From NCBI GenBank assembly GCA_028288585.1, contig JAQBNL010000024.1, positions 1 to 57,268 of the forward strand: a stretch of 57,268 nucleotides of DNA. The letters are read 5' to 3'. This document shows positions 44,092 to 54,856 of the stretch, piece after piece. A program made the translations under genes and the position numbers. This stretch comes from Chitinophagaceae bacterium (lineage in GTDB: Bacteria; Bacteroidota; Bacteroidia; Chitinophagales; Chitinophagaceae). Under the pieces are notes generated by a model, which saw only the letters and a program-made list of their open reading frames with translations, ran no database searches and had not been told where the DNA came from. Each line of letters begins with the position of its first letter. Position 1 is the stretch's first letter.

Positions 44092-45465
44092 ATGAGTAAA
44101 ACAAAGACAGCTTTTTTTTGCCAGAACTGCGGATATGAAAGTGCAAAGTGGCTGGGTAAATGTCCATCCTGTAACCAATGGAATGTTTTTGTTGAAGAGG
44201 TGATTCAGAAGGGAACGGATAAAAAAGAAAATGACTGGAAAGAATTTTCTGGAACAGATAAGCGATTAAAAACAATTTCTTTAAGTGAGATAACGAGCGG
44301 GGAAGAAAAAAGAATTGTTACAAAAGATGCCGAGCTTAATCGTGTTCTCGGCGGGGGAATTGTTCCCGGAAGCTTAGTGCTTATTGGTGGTGAGCCCGGT
44401 ATAGGTAAATCAACTTTATTTTTGCAGGATGCACTTCATCTAAATAATATTACCACACTTTACATTAGCGGAGAAGAAAGTGAACAACAGATAAAAATGC
44501 GTGCAGACAGGTTAAAAGTTCAAAATGAAAATTTTTACCTGCTCACAGAAACAGACACTGCCACCATCTTTAAGGAAATAAAAAAATTAAAACCGCAACT
44601 GGTTATTGTAGATTCTATTCAAACAATGCAATCGCAGTATGTGGAATCATCTCCCGGAAGTGTTTCGCAAATAAGAGAATGCGCTGCAGAATTTCAAAAG
44701 TTTGCCAAAGAAACACATACGCCTGTTTTTCTTATTGGTCATATAACTAAAGATGGCAGCATTGCAGGACCAAAAATTTTGGAGCACATGGTTGATACCG
44801 TTCTTCAATTTGAAGGTGACAGGAATTATGCCTACAGAATCCTGCGAACCCTTAAAAACAGGTTTGGCTCAACTGCCGAATTAGGAATTTATGAAATGAC
44901 AGGAGAAGGTATGAGAGAAGTGAGTAACCCATCTGAAATTCTTATTACACAAAAAGAAGATCAGCTAAGTGGGGTTGCTATTGCCGCAACCATTGAGGGT
45001 ATTCGTCCTTTATTAATTGAAGTACAGGCATTAGTTACGCAAAGTGTTTATGGAACACCACAAAGAACCAATACCGGTTTTGACTTAAGAAGATTACAAT
45101 TACTTTTAGCGGTGCTTGAAAAAAGAGGCGGCTTTCATTTCGGAGTTAAAGATGTTTTTATAAATATTGCAGGAGGATTGAAAGTGGAAGATCCTTCAAT
45201 TGATTTGGCTGTATTGAGCGCATTACTTTCTTCTTATGAAGATGTATCGCTGCCTTTGCATATTTGTTTTGCAGGTGAAGTTGGTTTAAGCGGAGAGATA
45301 AGAGCAGTTAATAGAATAGAGCAACGAATTGCCGAAGCCGAAAAACTTGGTTTTGAAAAGATAATTGTAAGTAAATACAATACAAAAGGCTTAGGAAAAC
45401 AAAAAACTAATATCGAAATTGTAGCCTTAGGAAAAGTGGAAGAACTGTATAAATATTTATTTTGA
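44092..45465 (+). CDS. radA: DNA repair protein RadA
   Basis: The 457-residue protein helps branch migration during recombination repair. It has a zinc finger (CQNCGYESAKWLGKCPSC), Walker A GGEPGIGKST, the RadA-specific KNRFG motif in LRTLKNRFGSTAE, Walker B LVIVDSIQT, and a C-terminal Lon-protease-like domain (GGLKVEDPSIDLAVLSALL, GEVGLSGEIRAV). Length is normal. It is divergent from the TonB-receptor operon. Confidence 0.95.
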   Translation: MSKTKTAFFCQNCGYESAKWLGKCPSCNQWNVFVEEVIQKGTDKKENDWKEFSGTDKRLKTISLSEITSGEEKRIVTKDAELNRVLGGGIVPGSLVLIGGEPGIGKSTLFLQDALHLNNITTLYISGEESEQQIKMRADRLKVQNENFYLLTETDTATIFKEIKKLKPQLVIVDSIQTMQSQYVESSPGSVSQIRECAAEFQKFAKETHTPVFLIGHITKDGSIAGPKILEHMVDTVLQFEGDRNYAYRILRTLKNRFGSTAELGIYEMTGEGMREVSNPSEILITQKEDQLSGVAIAATIEGIRPLLIEVQALVTQSVYGTPQRTNTGFDLRRLQLLLAVLEKRGGFHFGVKDVFINIAGGLKVEDPSIDLAVLSALLSSYEDVSLPLHICFAGEVGLSGEIRAVNRIEQRIAEAEKLGFEKIIVSKYNTKGLGKQKTNIEIVALGKVEELYKYLF

Positions 45466-45479
45466 TCCTATCGTTTATA

Positions 45480-45562
45480 TTTTTCTATGTGCTAACTATG
45501 CGACTTTGTGCCTATGTGTTTGAGAAATTCTACCACATAGACACAACAGGCACATAGAAAAA
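45480..45562. repeat. Long dispersed palindrome after radA
   Basis: TTTTTCTATGTGC (45480-45492) and GCACATAGAAAAA (45550-45562) are perfect 13-base inverted arms. Inside, CCTATGTG and CACATAG form a second stem. The word type (xTATGTGCC) resembles intergenic repeats spread in Bacteroidetes genomes and may also end radA transcription. Confidence 0.7.
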
Positions 45563-45590
45563 GAGACTAATAAAAACTCAAATAGTAAGT

Positions 45591-46292
45591 TTGAATCTTA
45601 AGACAAACATATTATCTCCCTTAGTTCATCTTTTCTATCCGCACGTTTGTACCGGATGTGGAAGCGACCTTGTTGAAGAAGATAACCTTCTTTGCCTGAA
45701 ATGCGTAAATGATCTGCCGCATACAAATTTTGAAATGCATGCAGGTAATCCTGTTGAAAAAATATTTTGGGGGAGATTAGCATTAACTGCGGCAATGAGC
45801 GAATTCTATTTTGCCAAAGGAACATTGATCCAAACCCTGATCCATGAATTTAAATACAAAGGCAATACAGATGTAGGAATGTACTTAGGTGCGATGATAG
45901 GAAGTAGCTTGCTAAATAATAACCGCTTTACTAAAATTGATGCACTCATTCCTTTGCCATTATTTGCAGATAAAGAATTTAAAAGAGGCTACAACCAGGC
46001 AACTATTCTTTGCAATGGAATTTCTGAAGTAACTAACATTCCTGTGCTAAAAAATAATGTTGTAAGAAACCGCTTTACGCAAACACAAACTAAAAAGCAC
46101 CGAACCGAACGCTGGGAAAATGTTGAGAGTAGTTTTGAAGTGAAAAATCCTAATGAAATTAAGAACAAACATATCCTTCTTGTAGATGATGTAGTAACAA
46201 CCGGAGCAACCTTGGAAGCCTGTGGCGCCGAAATATTAAAGGTGCAAGGAACCCGGTTAAGTATTGCAACATTGGCATTTGCATCCAAATAA
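45591..46292 (+). CDS. ComF-family phosphoribosyltransferase-like protein
   Basis: The 233-residue protein has an N-terminal zinc module (VCTGCGSDLVEEDNLLCLKC) and a C-terminal PRTase loop (ILLVDDVVTTGATLEACG), the ComFC pattern, linked in other bacteria to DNA uptake. No ATG fits; the reading frame begins at TTG 45591, and the next Met lies beyond the zinc module, so TTG is likely the start. It follows radA and the palindrome. Confidence 0.85.
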   Translation: MNLKTNILSPLVHLFYPHVCTGCGSDLVEEDNLLCLKCVNDLPHTNFEMHAGNPVEKIFWGRLALTAAMSEFYFAKGTLIQTLIHEFKYKGNTDVGMYLGAMIGSSLLNNNRFTKIDALIPLPLFADKEFKRGYNQATILCNGISEVTNIPVLKNNVVRNRFTQTQTKKHRTERWENVESSFEVKNPNEIKNKHILLVDDVVTTGATLEACGAEILKVQGTRLSIATLAFASK

Positions 46293-46339
46293 GCAACCTT
46301 TAACCCGTATTTCTCGTAATTTTATATCAAATAAATTTT

Positions 46340-46879
46340 ATGAACAAGATATTATTAGCAGCAACTTTCATATTGCTGACATCGTTTTATTCTCCCACAA
46401 AAAAAACTACTAACATCTATAAGTTTAAAGTGGAGGCGCTGGATGGAGGCAAAATTGATTTTAAAAAGTTTAAAGGAAAAAAGATCCTTATCGTTAACAC
46501 AGCTTCCAAATGTGGTAATACCCCGCAGTATGCCCAGTTAGAAGAGTTGTATGAAAAATATAAAGACAAACTGGTGATCGTAGGATTTCCTGCCAACAAT
46601 TTTGGAGGACAGGAACCTGGTACTAAAACTGATATCATAGAAGTATGCAGAAAGAATTATGGTGTAACATTTCCCATGGCAGACAAGGTTTCGGTAAAAG
46701 GAGACGACATCGCCCCCATCTTTCAATATCTTGTTGATGAAGCAAAAAAAATGGGAATTACTGATCCTATCAAATGGAACTTCACCAAATTCTTATTGGA
46801 TGAAAATGGAAAACTTATCGCAGTCATCCATAACAAAGTGAAACCAATGAGCGAAGAAGTGACGAAGTATTTGAATTAA
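46340..46879 (+). CDS. Exported glutathione-peroxidase-family protein
   Basis: The 179-residue protein has a short signal-like N-terminus. The peroxidase fold shows NTASKCGNTPQYAQLEELYE with the active Cys, FPANNFGGQEPG with the Gln, and WNFTKFLLDENG with the Trp. The family reduces hydroperoxides with thioredoxin or glutathione; thioredoxin is the more likely donor in bacteria. A palindromic terminator-like element follows. Confidence 0.88.
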   Translation: MNKILLAATFILLTSFYSPTKKTTNIYKFKVEALDGGKIDFKKFKGKKILIVNTASKCGNTPQYAQLEELYEKYKDKLVIVGFPANNFGGQEPGTKTDIIEVCRKNYGVTFPMADKVSVKGDDIAPIFQYLVDEAKKMGITDPIKWNFTKFLLDENGKLIAVIHNKVKPMSEEVTKYLN

Positions 46880-46911
46880 GATTTCACGTAAGGACGCAAA
46901 AAAAATATAAC

Positions 46912-46944
46912 AAAAGGCGCAAAGGATTTTTCTTTGCGCCTTTT
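46912..46944. repeat. Palindromic intergenic element, likely terminator
   Basis: AAAAGGCGCAAAG (46912-46924) and CTTTGCGCCTTTT (46932-46944) form a 13-base perfect stem, flanked by partly complementary TTTCACGT and GCGTGAGAA. It looks like a dispersed repeat that serves as terminator of the peroxidase gene. Confidence 0.75.
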
Positions 46945-46971
46945 CTTTCTTTGCCACTTTGCGTGAGAACT

Positions 46972-46979
46972 TATCTTTG
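46972..46979 (+). promoter_or_regulatory. TAnnTTTG box directly before holB
   Basis: TATCTTTG ends 5 bases before ATG 46985, so the transcript would have almost no leader. Confidence 0.55.
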
Positions 46980-46984
46980 CACCA

Positions 46985-48220
46985 ATGCAATTCAAAGATA
47001 TAATTGGTCAGCAGCCCGTAAAAGAACAACTGGTGCAATTGGTTCAGCAAAACCGTTTAAGTCATGCGCTTTTATTTTTAGGTAAAGAAGGCAGCGGAGC
47101 ATTATCACTTGCCATTGCTTTTGCGCAGTACATTGTTTGCACTTCAGCCAAAGAAGCAGCACAAAAATCAGCGCCAGGTCTGTTTGGGGAAGCTCCTTCT
47201 TCTCCCTCTCCACTCCGTGGAGAGGGTAAGGGTGAGGGAGATTCCTGCGGGACCTGCTCCGCCTGTACAAAAGCAGATAAACTAATTCACCCCGACATCC
47301 ATTTCTCTTACCCCGTTGTAACAAAAAAGCCCGGCGAAAAACCTGTCAGCACCGATTACATCAGTGAATGGCGTGAATTTGTGTGCGGCTATCCTTACGG
47401 AAATATCTACGACTGGCTGCAGTTCATCGGCGCAGAAAATAAACAGGGTAACATTACCGCACAGGAATGCAACGAAATAAATCATAAGCTAAGTTTAAAA
47501 GCTTTCGAAAGCCAATACAAAATTCTCATCATGTGGATGCCCGAATTCCTGGGCAAAGAAGGCAACAAACTTTTAAAATTAATTGAAGAGCCACCACCAG
47601 ACACCTTGTTCATTTTTGTTGCGGAAGATGAAAGCGCAATCCTCCCTACCATCTTATCAAGAACACAACTGGTAAAAATTCCTGCGCTTACTGATGATGA
47701 AATTGAAGACGCATTAATAACAAGAGGCAAAGTTGAAAATAATAAGGCAAGACAAATTGCCGGAGTATGTGCAGGAAACTATCGTGAAAGTTTGCAAATG
47801 CTGCAACATGCCGAAGAAGACTGGCAAAGCCTTCTCCGTGAATGGCTGAATGCTATCGCAAAAAATAATACCGCCGCACAAATAAAATGGATAGATGAGA
47901 TTACCCGCCTCGGCAGGGAAAAACAAAAACAATTCCTCCGCTACTTTATTCATTTATTAGAGCAGGCCGTAAGAGTTAGAATGATTGAAGAAGGAACCGG
48001 CTTAAAAAATCCCTTTAGCAATATGCCCGAAAAGGAAAAGGATTTTGCCATCCGCCTCAATAAGCTTTGCAGCCTTTCTGCCCAGCAGGCCATCATTACC
48101 GAGCTGGACAAGGCCACTTATTACATCGAACGCAATGCCCATGCAAAAATGCTCTTCCACGCCCTCTGCATCCGGCTGTATCATATTATTAAGGATAATT
48201 CGCTAATTTTGGTCAATTGA
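46985..48220 (+). CDS. holB: DNA polymerase III delta' subunit (HolB-like)
   Basis: This 411-residue subunit belongs to the clamp loader. It has HALLFLGKEGSGALSLAIAF, a degenerate P-loop without the Lys-Ser pair, as expected for the non-catalytic delta'. The zinc-module cysteines are C52, C88, C91 and C94. MPEFLGKEGNKLLKLIEEP and ILSRTQLVKIPAL are family blocks. Between C52 and C88 a stretch including APSSPSPLRGEGKGEGDS separates the zinc ligands unusually far; its DNA is a palindromic repeat. The promoter box lies right before the start codon. Confidence 0.9.
   Translation: MQFKDIIGQQPVKEQLVQLVQQNRLSHALLFLGKEGSGALSLAIAFAQYIVCTSAKEAAQKSAPGLFGEAPSSPSPLRGEGKGEGDSCGTCSACTKADKLIHPDIHFSYPVVTKKPGEKPVSTDYISEWREFVCGYPYGNIYDWLQFIGAENKQGNITAQECNEINHKLSLKAFESQYKILIMWMPEFLGKEGNKLLKLIEEPPPDTLFIFVAEDESAILPTILSRTQLVKIPALTDDEIEDALITRGKVENNKARQIAGVCAGNYRESLQMLQHAEEDWQSLLREWLNAIAKNNTAAQIKWIDEITRLGREKQKQFLRYFIHLLEQAVRVRMIEEGTGLKNPFSNMPEKEKDFAIRLNKLCSLSAQQAIITELDKATYYIERNAHAKMLFHALCIRLYHIIKDNSLILVN
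47204..47226. repeat. Palindromic repeat inserted in frame in holB
   Basis: CCCTCTCCAC (47204-47213) and GTGGAGAGGG (47217-47226) form a 10-base perfect stem; the wider unit runs from CTCCCTCTCC to GGGTGAGGGAG (about 47202-47240). It encodes SPSPLRGEGKGEG and leaves the frame intact. Confidence 0.75.
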
Positions 48221-48487
48221 GGAAAGGGGTTGAGTAAAGTGTGTGATTTTTTGTGGACGAGCAGTATAACTTTATTCAACATCGTTGTGTCACTCACTTC
48301 AACTTTTACAGCAAGAATGAGCTTTACAAATAATATATATTCAGTTTGCACTTTGCAAACCAGCTCAATAAATACCTGCTTTACAAGAACCTGCCATCTG
48401 GCGGGGTAAGTGCGATACAACTTCGCTGCTATAGAACCATAGCGGTATTCTTTCCTTACTATTTATCATTTTATTCAACAGCGCTAT

Positions 48488-49816
48488 ATGAGTTGCACAA
48501 GTTGTAGCACATCAACAGGGGGAAAACCGGGAGGATGTCAAAGTAATGGTGGTTGCAGTACCGGCGGGTGCAACAGGATGAACGTTCATGACTGGCTGGC
48601 AAACCTTCCCTTCAGCGATCCTGAAAGCAGTTGCCGCATAGTGGAAATATCTTTTAACCAGGGCAGCCGCAAAGATTTTTACCGCAATAATTCATTACAT
48701 CATTGGGACAAGGGCGAAATAGTTGCCGTTGAAGGCGTCAGTGGCTTTGACGTTGGTACAGTTTCTTTAACAGGCGAACTGGTTCGTATGCAGTTAAAGA
48801 AAAAAGGCGTTAAGGAAGATAATCCCGAGATCAAAAAGATCCTGCGAAGAGCAACCGATAGCGACATCAATAAATGGAAGGAAACAAAGGCCCGTGAAAA
48901 AGATGTATTGATAAGAAGCCGTGCCATGGCAAGGCAATTAAAAGTTGATCTTAAAATGGCTGAAGTGGAGATACAGGCCGATGGCAGAAAGGCAACTTTC
49001 TTTTACATTGCTGATGACAGGGTTGATTTCAGGGAACTTATAAAAGTCTATGCTTCTGAATTTAAGGTTAAGGTAGAAATGAAGCAAATAGGTGCAAGGC
49101 AGGAAGCAGGAAAAGTTGGCGGCATCGGCAGTTGCGGAAGAGAATTGTGCTGCGCCACATGGCTCACCGATTTTAAAAGCGTGAACACACAAGCTGCCCG
49201 TTACCAGAATTTAAGCATCAACCAAACTAAGCTCAGCGGCCAATGCGGAAGATTAAAATGCTGTTTAAATTATGAGCTGGATACATACCTCGATGCATTG
49301 CAATATTTTCCTGATGATGCCGAAGTGCTGGAAGTTACCAAAGGCAGGGCCTTCCTTATAAAAAAAGATATTTTCAGGAACATCATGTGGTACACTATGC
49401 CGGAAAGCACAAAGCATTATCCTGTCTCCATTGAGGAAGTTAAAAAGATACAAAGCCAAAACAGGCAGGGCATAAAACCGGATGCATTGGAAACCGTTGA
49501 AGTAACCACAGGCAAGCCAAAAGAGATTGAACCCGAATTTGTTGATGTGGTTGGACAAATAAGCTTACGCTCTTTAGAAAAGAATACACAAAAGCGCAGG
49601 GCAAAAGAAAGAGGGCAACAAAATCAAAACCGTCCTCCGCAAAATCGTAATCAACAAGCCGGGCCACAGCAAGGCAATCAGCAACAAAGAGGGCCCCAGC
49701 AAAGAGGACCGCAACAGGGCAATCCACAAAACCGTCCACAGCGACCTCCGCAACAAAGACCTCCACAAAAGCGTCCGCCACAGAATAGGCCACCGGAAGG
49801 ACCGCAGGGGAATTAA
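48488..49816 (+). CDS. ricT: PSP1-domain protein RicT (YaaT)
   Basis: The 442-residue protein begins with a Cys/Gly-rich tract (GGCQSNGGCSTGGC). The PSP1 domain follows, with GRKATFFYIADDRVDFREL, GGIGSCGRELCCATWL and GQCGRLKCCLNYEL, whose cysteines match the iron-sulfur ligands of RicT. The last 90 residues are a Gln/Pro/Arg/Asn repeat tail (for example QQRGPQQRGPQQGN), probably disordered and perhaps RNA-binding. In Bacillus the Ric complex affects RNA processing; the role in Bacteroidetes is less clear. The region 48221-48487 before it holds no visible gene. Confidence 0.88.
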   Translation: MSCTSCSTSTGGKPGGCQSNGGCSTGGCNRMNVHDWLANLPFSDPESSCRIVEISFNQGSRKDFYRNNSLHHWDKGEIVAVEGVSGFDVGTVSLTGELVRMQLKKKGVKEDNPEIKKILRRATDSDINKWKETKAREKDVLIRSRAMARQLKVDLKMAEVEIQADGRKATFFYIADDRVDFRELIKVYASEFKVKVEMKQIGARQEAGKVGGIGSCGRELCCATWLTDFKSVNTQAARYQNLSINQTKLSGQCGRLKCCLNYELDTYLDALQYFPDDAEVLEVTKGRAFLIKKDIFRNIMWYTMPESTKHYPVSIEEVKKIQSQNRQGIKPDALETVEVTTGKPKEIEPEFVDVVGQISLRSLEKNTQKRRAKERGQQNQNRPPQNRNQQAGPQQGNQQQRGPQQRGPQQGNPQNRPQRPPQQRPPQKRPPQNRPPEGPQGN

Positions 49817-49837
49817 TTAAAAGGAATTTATTTTCTC

Positions 49838-50221
49838 TTATAATTTGCGTGCAATCGGAGGCTTTTCTGATAATACTTCAATACAAGTATCAGAAGTTGC
49901 AATTACAAAATGAATTAATCCGTTAGGGAAATTTACATCAAGCATTTCTTTGAATAATGAATTTGCCCATTTAGAATTTTTAACAGTAAACGTCCATCCA
50001 AGTTCTTTCTTCCACCAATATTTTAGATATGTTTCATCAACGGCTTGATAAGCAGCAATTGGAGACTCAAAAATGAACTGAAATGTATCTTTGCCACCTG
50101 CTCTTGATATATTATTAACCAAAATAGTTAATTCATCTTTATCAATTAATTCAGTGAAATACAAATCTGTAGAATCAGAACAAGGGGTTTCCCATTTTTC
50201 TAATATAAATTCTTCTTCCAT
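49838..50221 (-). CDS. Hypothetical protein
   Basis: The 127-residue cytoplasmic protein has mixed alpha/beta character: FQFIFESPIAAYQAVDETYL, WTFTVKNSKWANSLF, GLIHFVIATSDTCIEVLS. It has no signal or membrane segment. It converges on ricT with 21 bases between stops and is divergent from gldA. No family recognised; the size is like immunity proteins, but no toxin is nearby. Confidence 0.6.
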   Translation of the reverse strand: MEEEFILEKWETPCSDSTDLYFTELIDKDELTILVNNISRAGGKDTFQFIFESPIAAYQAVDETYLKYWWKKELGWTFTVKNSKWANSLFKEMLDVNFPNGLIHFVIATSDTCIEVLSEKPPIARKL

Positions 50222-50282
50222 GTTTTATATGATTAATTAGCAATTTAGGTTTTTGGTCTCCCACCAACAAAAATCAATTTCG

Positions 50283-50290
50283 TAATTTCG
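50283..50290 (+). promoter_or_regulatory. TAnnTTTG-like box before gldA
   Basis: TAATTTCG has one mismatch to the consensus and ends 4 bases before ATG 50295, the same spacing as at 5284 and 16488. Confidence 0.4.
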
Positions 50291-50294
50291 CTTC

Positions 50295-52505
<2,211 letters not shown>

Positions 52506-52507
<2 letters not shown>

Positions 52508-52540
52508 AGTCCATCTAATCCAGATAGTTATCGGGACTTT
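52506..52540 (+). terminator. Hairpin after eno
   Basis: AAAGTCC (52506-52512) and GGACTTT (52534-52540) form a 7-base stem with a 21-base loop. It is weak and may not fully separate eno from the divIC-like gene. Confidence 0.4.
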
Positions 52541-52555
52541 AAAAACTGTAATAAT

Positions 52556-52900
52556 TTGAAAACAATTTCTGAAAACGAACCCCAAAAAAAACCTGCTCCC
52601 GAAAGTATTTGGGTGAGGTTCTCCTGGCTTCGAAATAAATATCTTATCACAGTTCTTGGCTTTATTGCCTGGATGCTGTTTATTGACAGGAACGACCTGC
52701 CAACCCAATGGAGAAGAGTTAAAGAATTGAGAACATTACAGCAGAGCGAAAAGACCATGGATAAGCAGATAAGTGATACCAAACAGGAGCTGGAACTGTT
52801 GAAAACCAATCCTTCCACCTTAGAAAAATATGCCCGTGAAAAGTATATGATGAAAAAAGATAATGAAGACCTTTACATCATAAGCCCACCAAAGCAGTAA
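52556..52900 (+). CDS. Septum formation initiator (FtsB/DivIC-like)
   Basis: The 114-residue protein has one membrane helix (YLITVLGFIAWMLFID) followed by a coiled coil (LRTLQQSEKTMDKQISDTKQ, ELELLKTNPSTLEKYAREKY), the FtsB/DivIC plan. In division it bridges FtsL and FtsQ in the periplasm. The only fitting start is TTG 52556. The gene lies after eno, an order also common for ftsB in other bacteria. Confidence 0.85.
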   Translation: MKTISENEPQKKPAPESIWVRFSWLRNKYLITVLGFIAWMLFIDRNDLPTQWRRVKELRTLQQSEKTMDKQISDTKQELELLKTNPSTLEKYAREKYMMKKDNEDLYIISPPKQ

Positions 52901-52992
52901 ATTTACTGTTGAATACAATATTATCTTTTAAAGCCCGTTTATTACCTTGAATTGGATATAATATTTCTAACCAAAAGCAATTAATCGTGTCT

Positions 52993-53229
52993 ATGCACAA
53001 TTTTACACCAGAAGACCTGGTACAGTACCTGTACAACGAGACTTCCCAGGAAAAGACCACAGCTATTAAAGCTGCACTAGAAACAGACTGGACATTAAGA
53101 GAAATGTATGATGTGATCGTTTCGGCACAAAAAAGGCTGGAAGCTTTCGAGCTTTCTCCCCGTGAAGAATCGGTAAACAACATTTTACGTCATGCTGAAA
53201 AAGCGATTTCTGAGCTCCACCCCCACTAA
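52993..53229 (+). CDS. Small conserved Bacteroidetes-type protein
   Basis: The 78-residue protein starts at ATG 52993 (a GTG two codons earlier is possible). It is helical: FTPEDLVQYLYNETSQEKTT, LETDWTLREMYDVIVSAQKR, and SVNNILRHAEKAISEL. The LVQYLYNETS...ALETDWTLRE pattern resembles the N-terminal domain of anti-sigma factors, here without a membrane part. A strong terminator follows. Function not established. Confidence 0.68.
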   Translation: MHNFTPEDLVQYLYNETSQEKTTAIKAALETDWTLREMYDVIVSAQKRLEAFELSPREESVNNILRHAEKAISELHPH

Positions 53230-53256
53230 AAACTAAACTGCAATTACCTTATTTTC

Positions 53257-53290
53257 GTCCCGCCATCTTACCATGGCGGGACATTTTTTT
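53257..53290 (+). terminator. Strong terminator after the 78-residue gene
   Basis: GTCCCGCCAT and ATGGCGGGAC form a 10-base perfect stem with a 6-base loop, followed by A, C, A and seven T. Confidence 0.9.
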
Positions 53291-53363
53291 AGGAGAATTC
53301 TCAATTGACATTTCTTTTATAAAAGAATTTATGAACCGGGCATTTATACCTTGTAGCATCATT

Positions 53364-53395
53364 CGTGGAGTTTATCCTGAGCCTGGCGAAGGATC
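53364..53395 (+). repeat. Dispersed repeat (TCCTGAGCxxGxCGAAGGA type)
   Basis: The unit GTGGAGTTTATCCTGAGCC followed by TGGCGAAGGATC resembles the widespread intergenic repeat with core CCTGAGC...CGAAGGA. It lies before nth and supplies a false upstream GTG start to its reading frame. Confidence 0.55.
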
Positions 53396-53457
53396 GCATT
53401 ACGTTCATCTTTTGTGCTGCTATTAAACTTTTATCCAGGCGAATTTGCATACAACAC

Positions 53458-54129
53458 ATGACCAAAAAAGAACGCTATAATTTCACCATAGAATTTTTTA
53501 AAACACATGCTCCCAATGCTGAGACAGAATTAATTTATGACGGAGCTTATCAATTACTGGTTGCAGTAATTCTCTCAGCGCAATGCACTGATAAAAGAAT
53601 TAATCAAACCACCCCTGCCATCTTCGAAAAATATCCTGATGTATATGCATTGGCAAAAGCTGACCAGGAAGAGTTATTCCAGTTAATAAAAAGTGTTTCC
53701 TATCCCAACAATAAAACAAAACATCTTATTGGAATGGCTAAGATGGTTGTGGAAAAATTTAACGGCGAAATTCCAATGACCGTTGATGAGTTAACGCAAT
53801 TGCCCGGCGTTGGAAGAAAGACTGCAAACGTTATCACTTCGGTAATTGATGACCAGCCAAATATTGCCGTGGATACACATGTGTTTCGTGTTTCCGCAAG
53901 AATTGGTTTAACCACAGGTGCTAAAAATCCTTTACAAACAGAACTGCAATTATTAAAATACACCCCTGAAGAATATGTTGCTGTAATGCACCACTGGCTT
54001 ATATTACACGGTAGGTACATCTGCGTAGCCCGTCGGCCTAAATGTGAGATCTGCGGATTAAGGCCTGTATGCAGGTATTATCACAAAGTTGTTTTGAAAG
54101 AAAATTTGGTTGAGAGGATTAAGGAGTAA
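53458..54129 (+). CDS. nth: Endonuclease III (DNA glycosylase/AP lyase)
   Basis: This 223-residue base-excision enzyme removes oxidised pyrimidines. It has ILSAQCTDKRINQTTP, the helix-hairpin-helix with catalytic Lys LPGVGRKTANVITSVI, catalytic Asp in AVDTHVFRVSARIGL, and iron-sulfur cysteines in CVARRPKCEICGLRPVCRYY (C-x6-C-x2-C-x5-C). ATG 53458 gives the family start; the longer frame from 53365 reads through a dispersed repeat. Confidence 0.95.
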   Translation: MTKKERYNFTIEFFKTHAPNAETELIYDGAYQLLVAVILSAQCTDKRINQTTPAIFEKYPDVYALAKADQEELFQLIKSVSYPNNKTKHLIGMAKMVVEKFNGEIPMTVDELTQLPGVGRKTANVITSVIDDQPNIAVDTHVFRVSARIGLTTGAKNPLQTELQLLKYTPEEYVAVMHHWLILHGRYICVARRPKCEICGLRPVCRYYHKVVLKENLVERIKE

Positions 54130-54150
54130 TATTTTATTAATTATGCTACT

Positions 54151-54233
54151 GTCCCAGCGGGGTTTTCATTTCCCAGTAAACACACCAAACAATTAATAAC
54201 TTCCGGAAATGAAACCCCGATGCTTGCTGAGAC
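54151..54233. repeat. Left REPIN
   Basis: Within the left flank, GTCCCAGC-GGGGTTTTCATTTCC and GGAAATGAAACCCC-GATGCTTGCTGAGAC are near-complementary, so it can fold as a long hairpin of two inverted REP sequences. Confidence 0.8.
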
Positions 54234-54270
54234 TTCAAATTAAAAGAATTGTTCTCATTAATTTAGCAGG

Positions 54271-54828
54271 ATGGCTGTTAAATATAAACACTCCAATGTT
54301 TATTCGATGTATTTCTGCATTTTCACCTGTTATAAATGGATGCATCTTTTTGAAATGACTAATAGTTATGATATAGTTTATAGCTGGTTCGATGTTCTAA
54401 AACAAGAGATAGATGTAATAGGGTATGTTATTATGCCGAATCATGTACACTATATTTTATACTTTTCTGGAGCAGGTTTTAATTTGAATAAAGTACTATC
54501 TAATGGAAAACGATTTATGGCCTATGAAATAATAAACAGGATGGAACATGCAAAAGATATACATACTTTAAATATTTTACAGGATGCACTTACGGAAAGA
54601 GAAAGAAAGAAGAAACAATTACATAAAGTCTTTAAAGATTCATTTGATGCAAAAGCAATTTTCTCCGAAAAATTTCTCATTCAGAAATTGAATTACATAC
54701 ATCATAATCCTGTGAGTGGTAAATGGAGATTAGCAAAGGATTTTGTTTCCTATGAACATAGTAGTGCATCATTTTATGAAGAAGGAATTATCAGGCATTT
54801 TAAACCAACACGCTTTAATGATTTGTAA
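54271..54828 (+). CDS. REP-associated tyrosine transposase (RAYT, Y1 family)
   Basis: The 185-residue protein has the HUH metal-binding motif in YVIMPNHVHYILYF and the Tyr-containing block LNYIHHNPVSGKW of Y1 transposases. The flanking REP repeats support the RAYT class, in which a single-copy transposase acts on short palindromes. Length is in the normal range and the frame is intact, so the protein could be active. Confidence 0.92.
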   Translation: MAVKYKHSNVYSMYFCIFTCYKWMHLFEMTNSYDIVYSWFDVLKQEIDVIGYVIMPNHVHYILYFSGAGFNLNKVLSNGKRFMAYEIINRMEHAKDIHTLNILQDALTERERKKKQLHKVFKDSFDAKAIFSEKFLIQKLNYIHHNPVSGKWRLAKDFVSYEHSSASFYEEGIIRHFKPTRFNDL

Positions 54829-54856
54829 GATTAGTTTATAATTACTAACAGAATTT

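Noticed and set aside
49440-49793. Minus-strand open frames opposite the ricT tail
   Set aside because: They arise from the repetitive Gln/Pro/Arg-coding tail read backwards.
53365-54129. N-terminally extended endonuclease III from GTG 53365
   Set aside because: The extension is encoded by a dispersed intergenic repeat and matches no family N-terminus.
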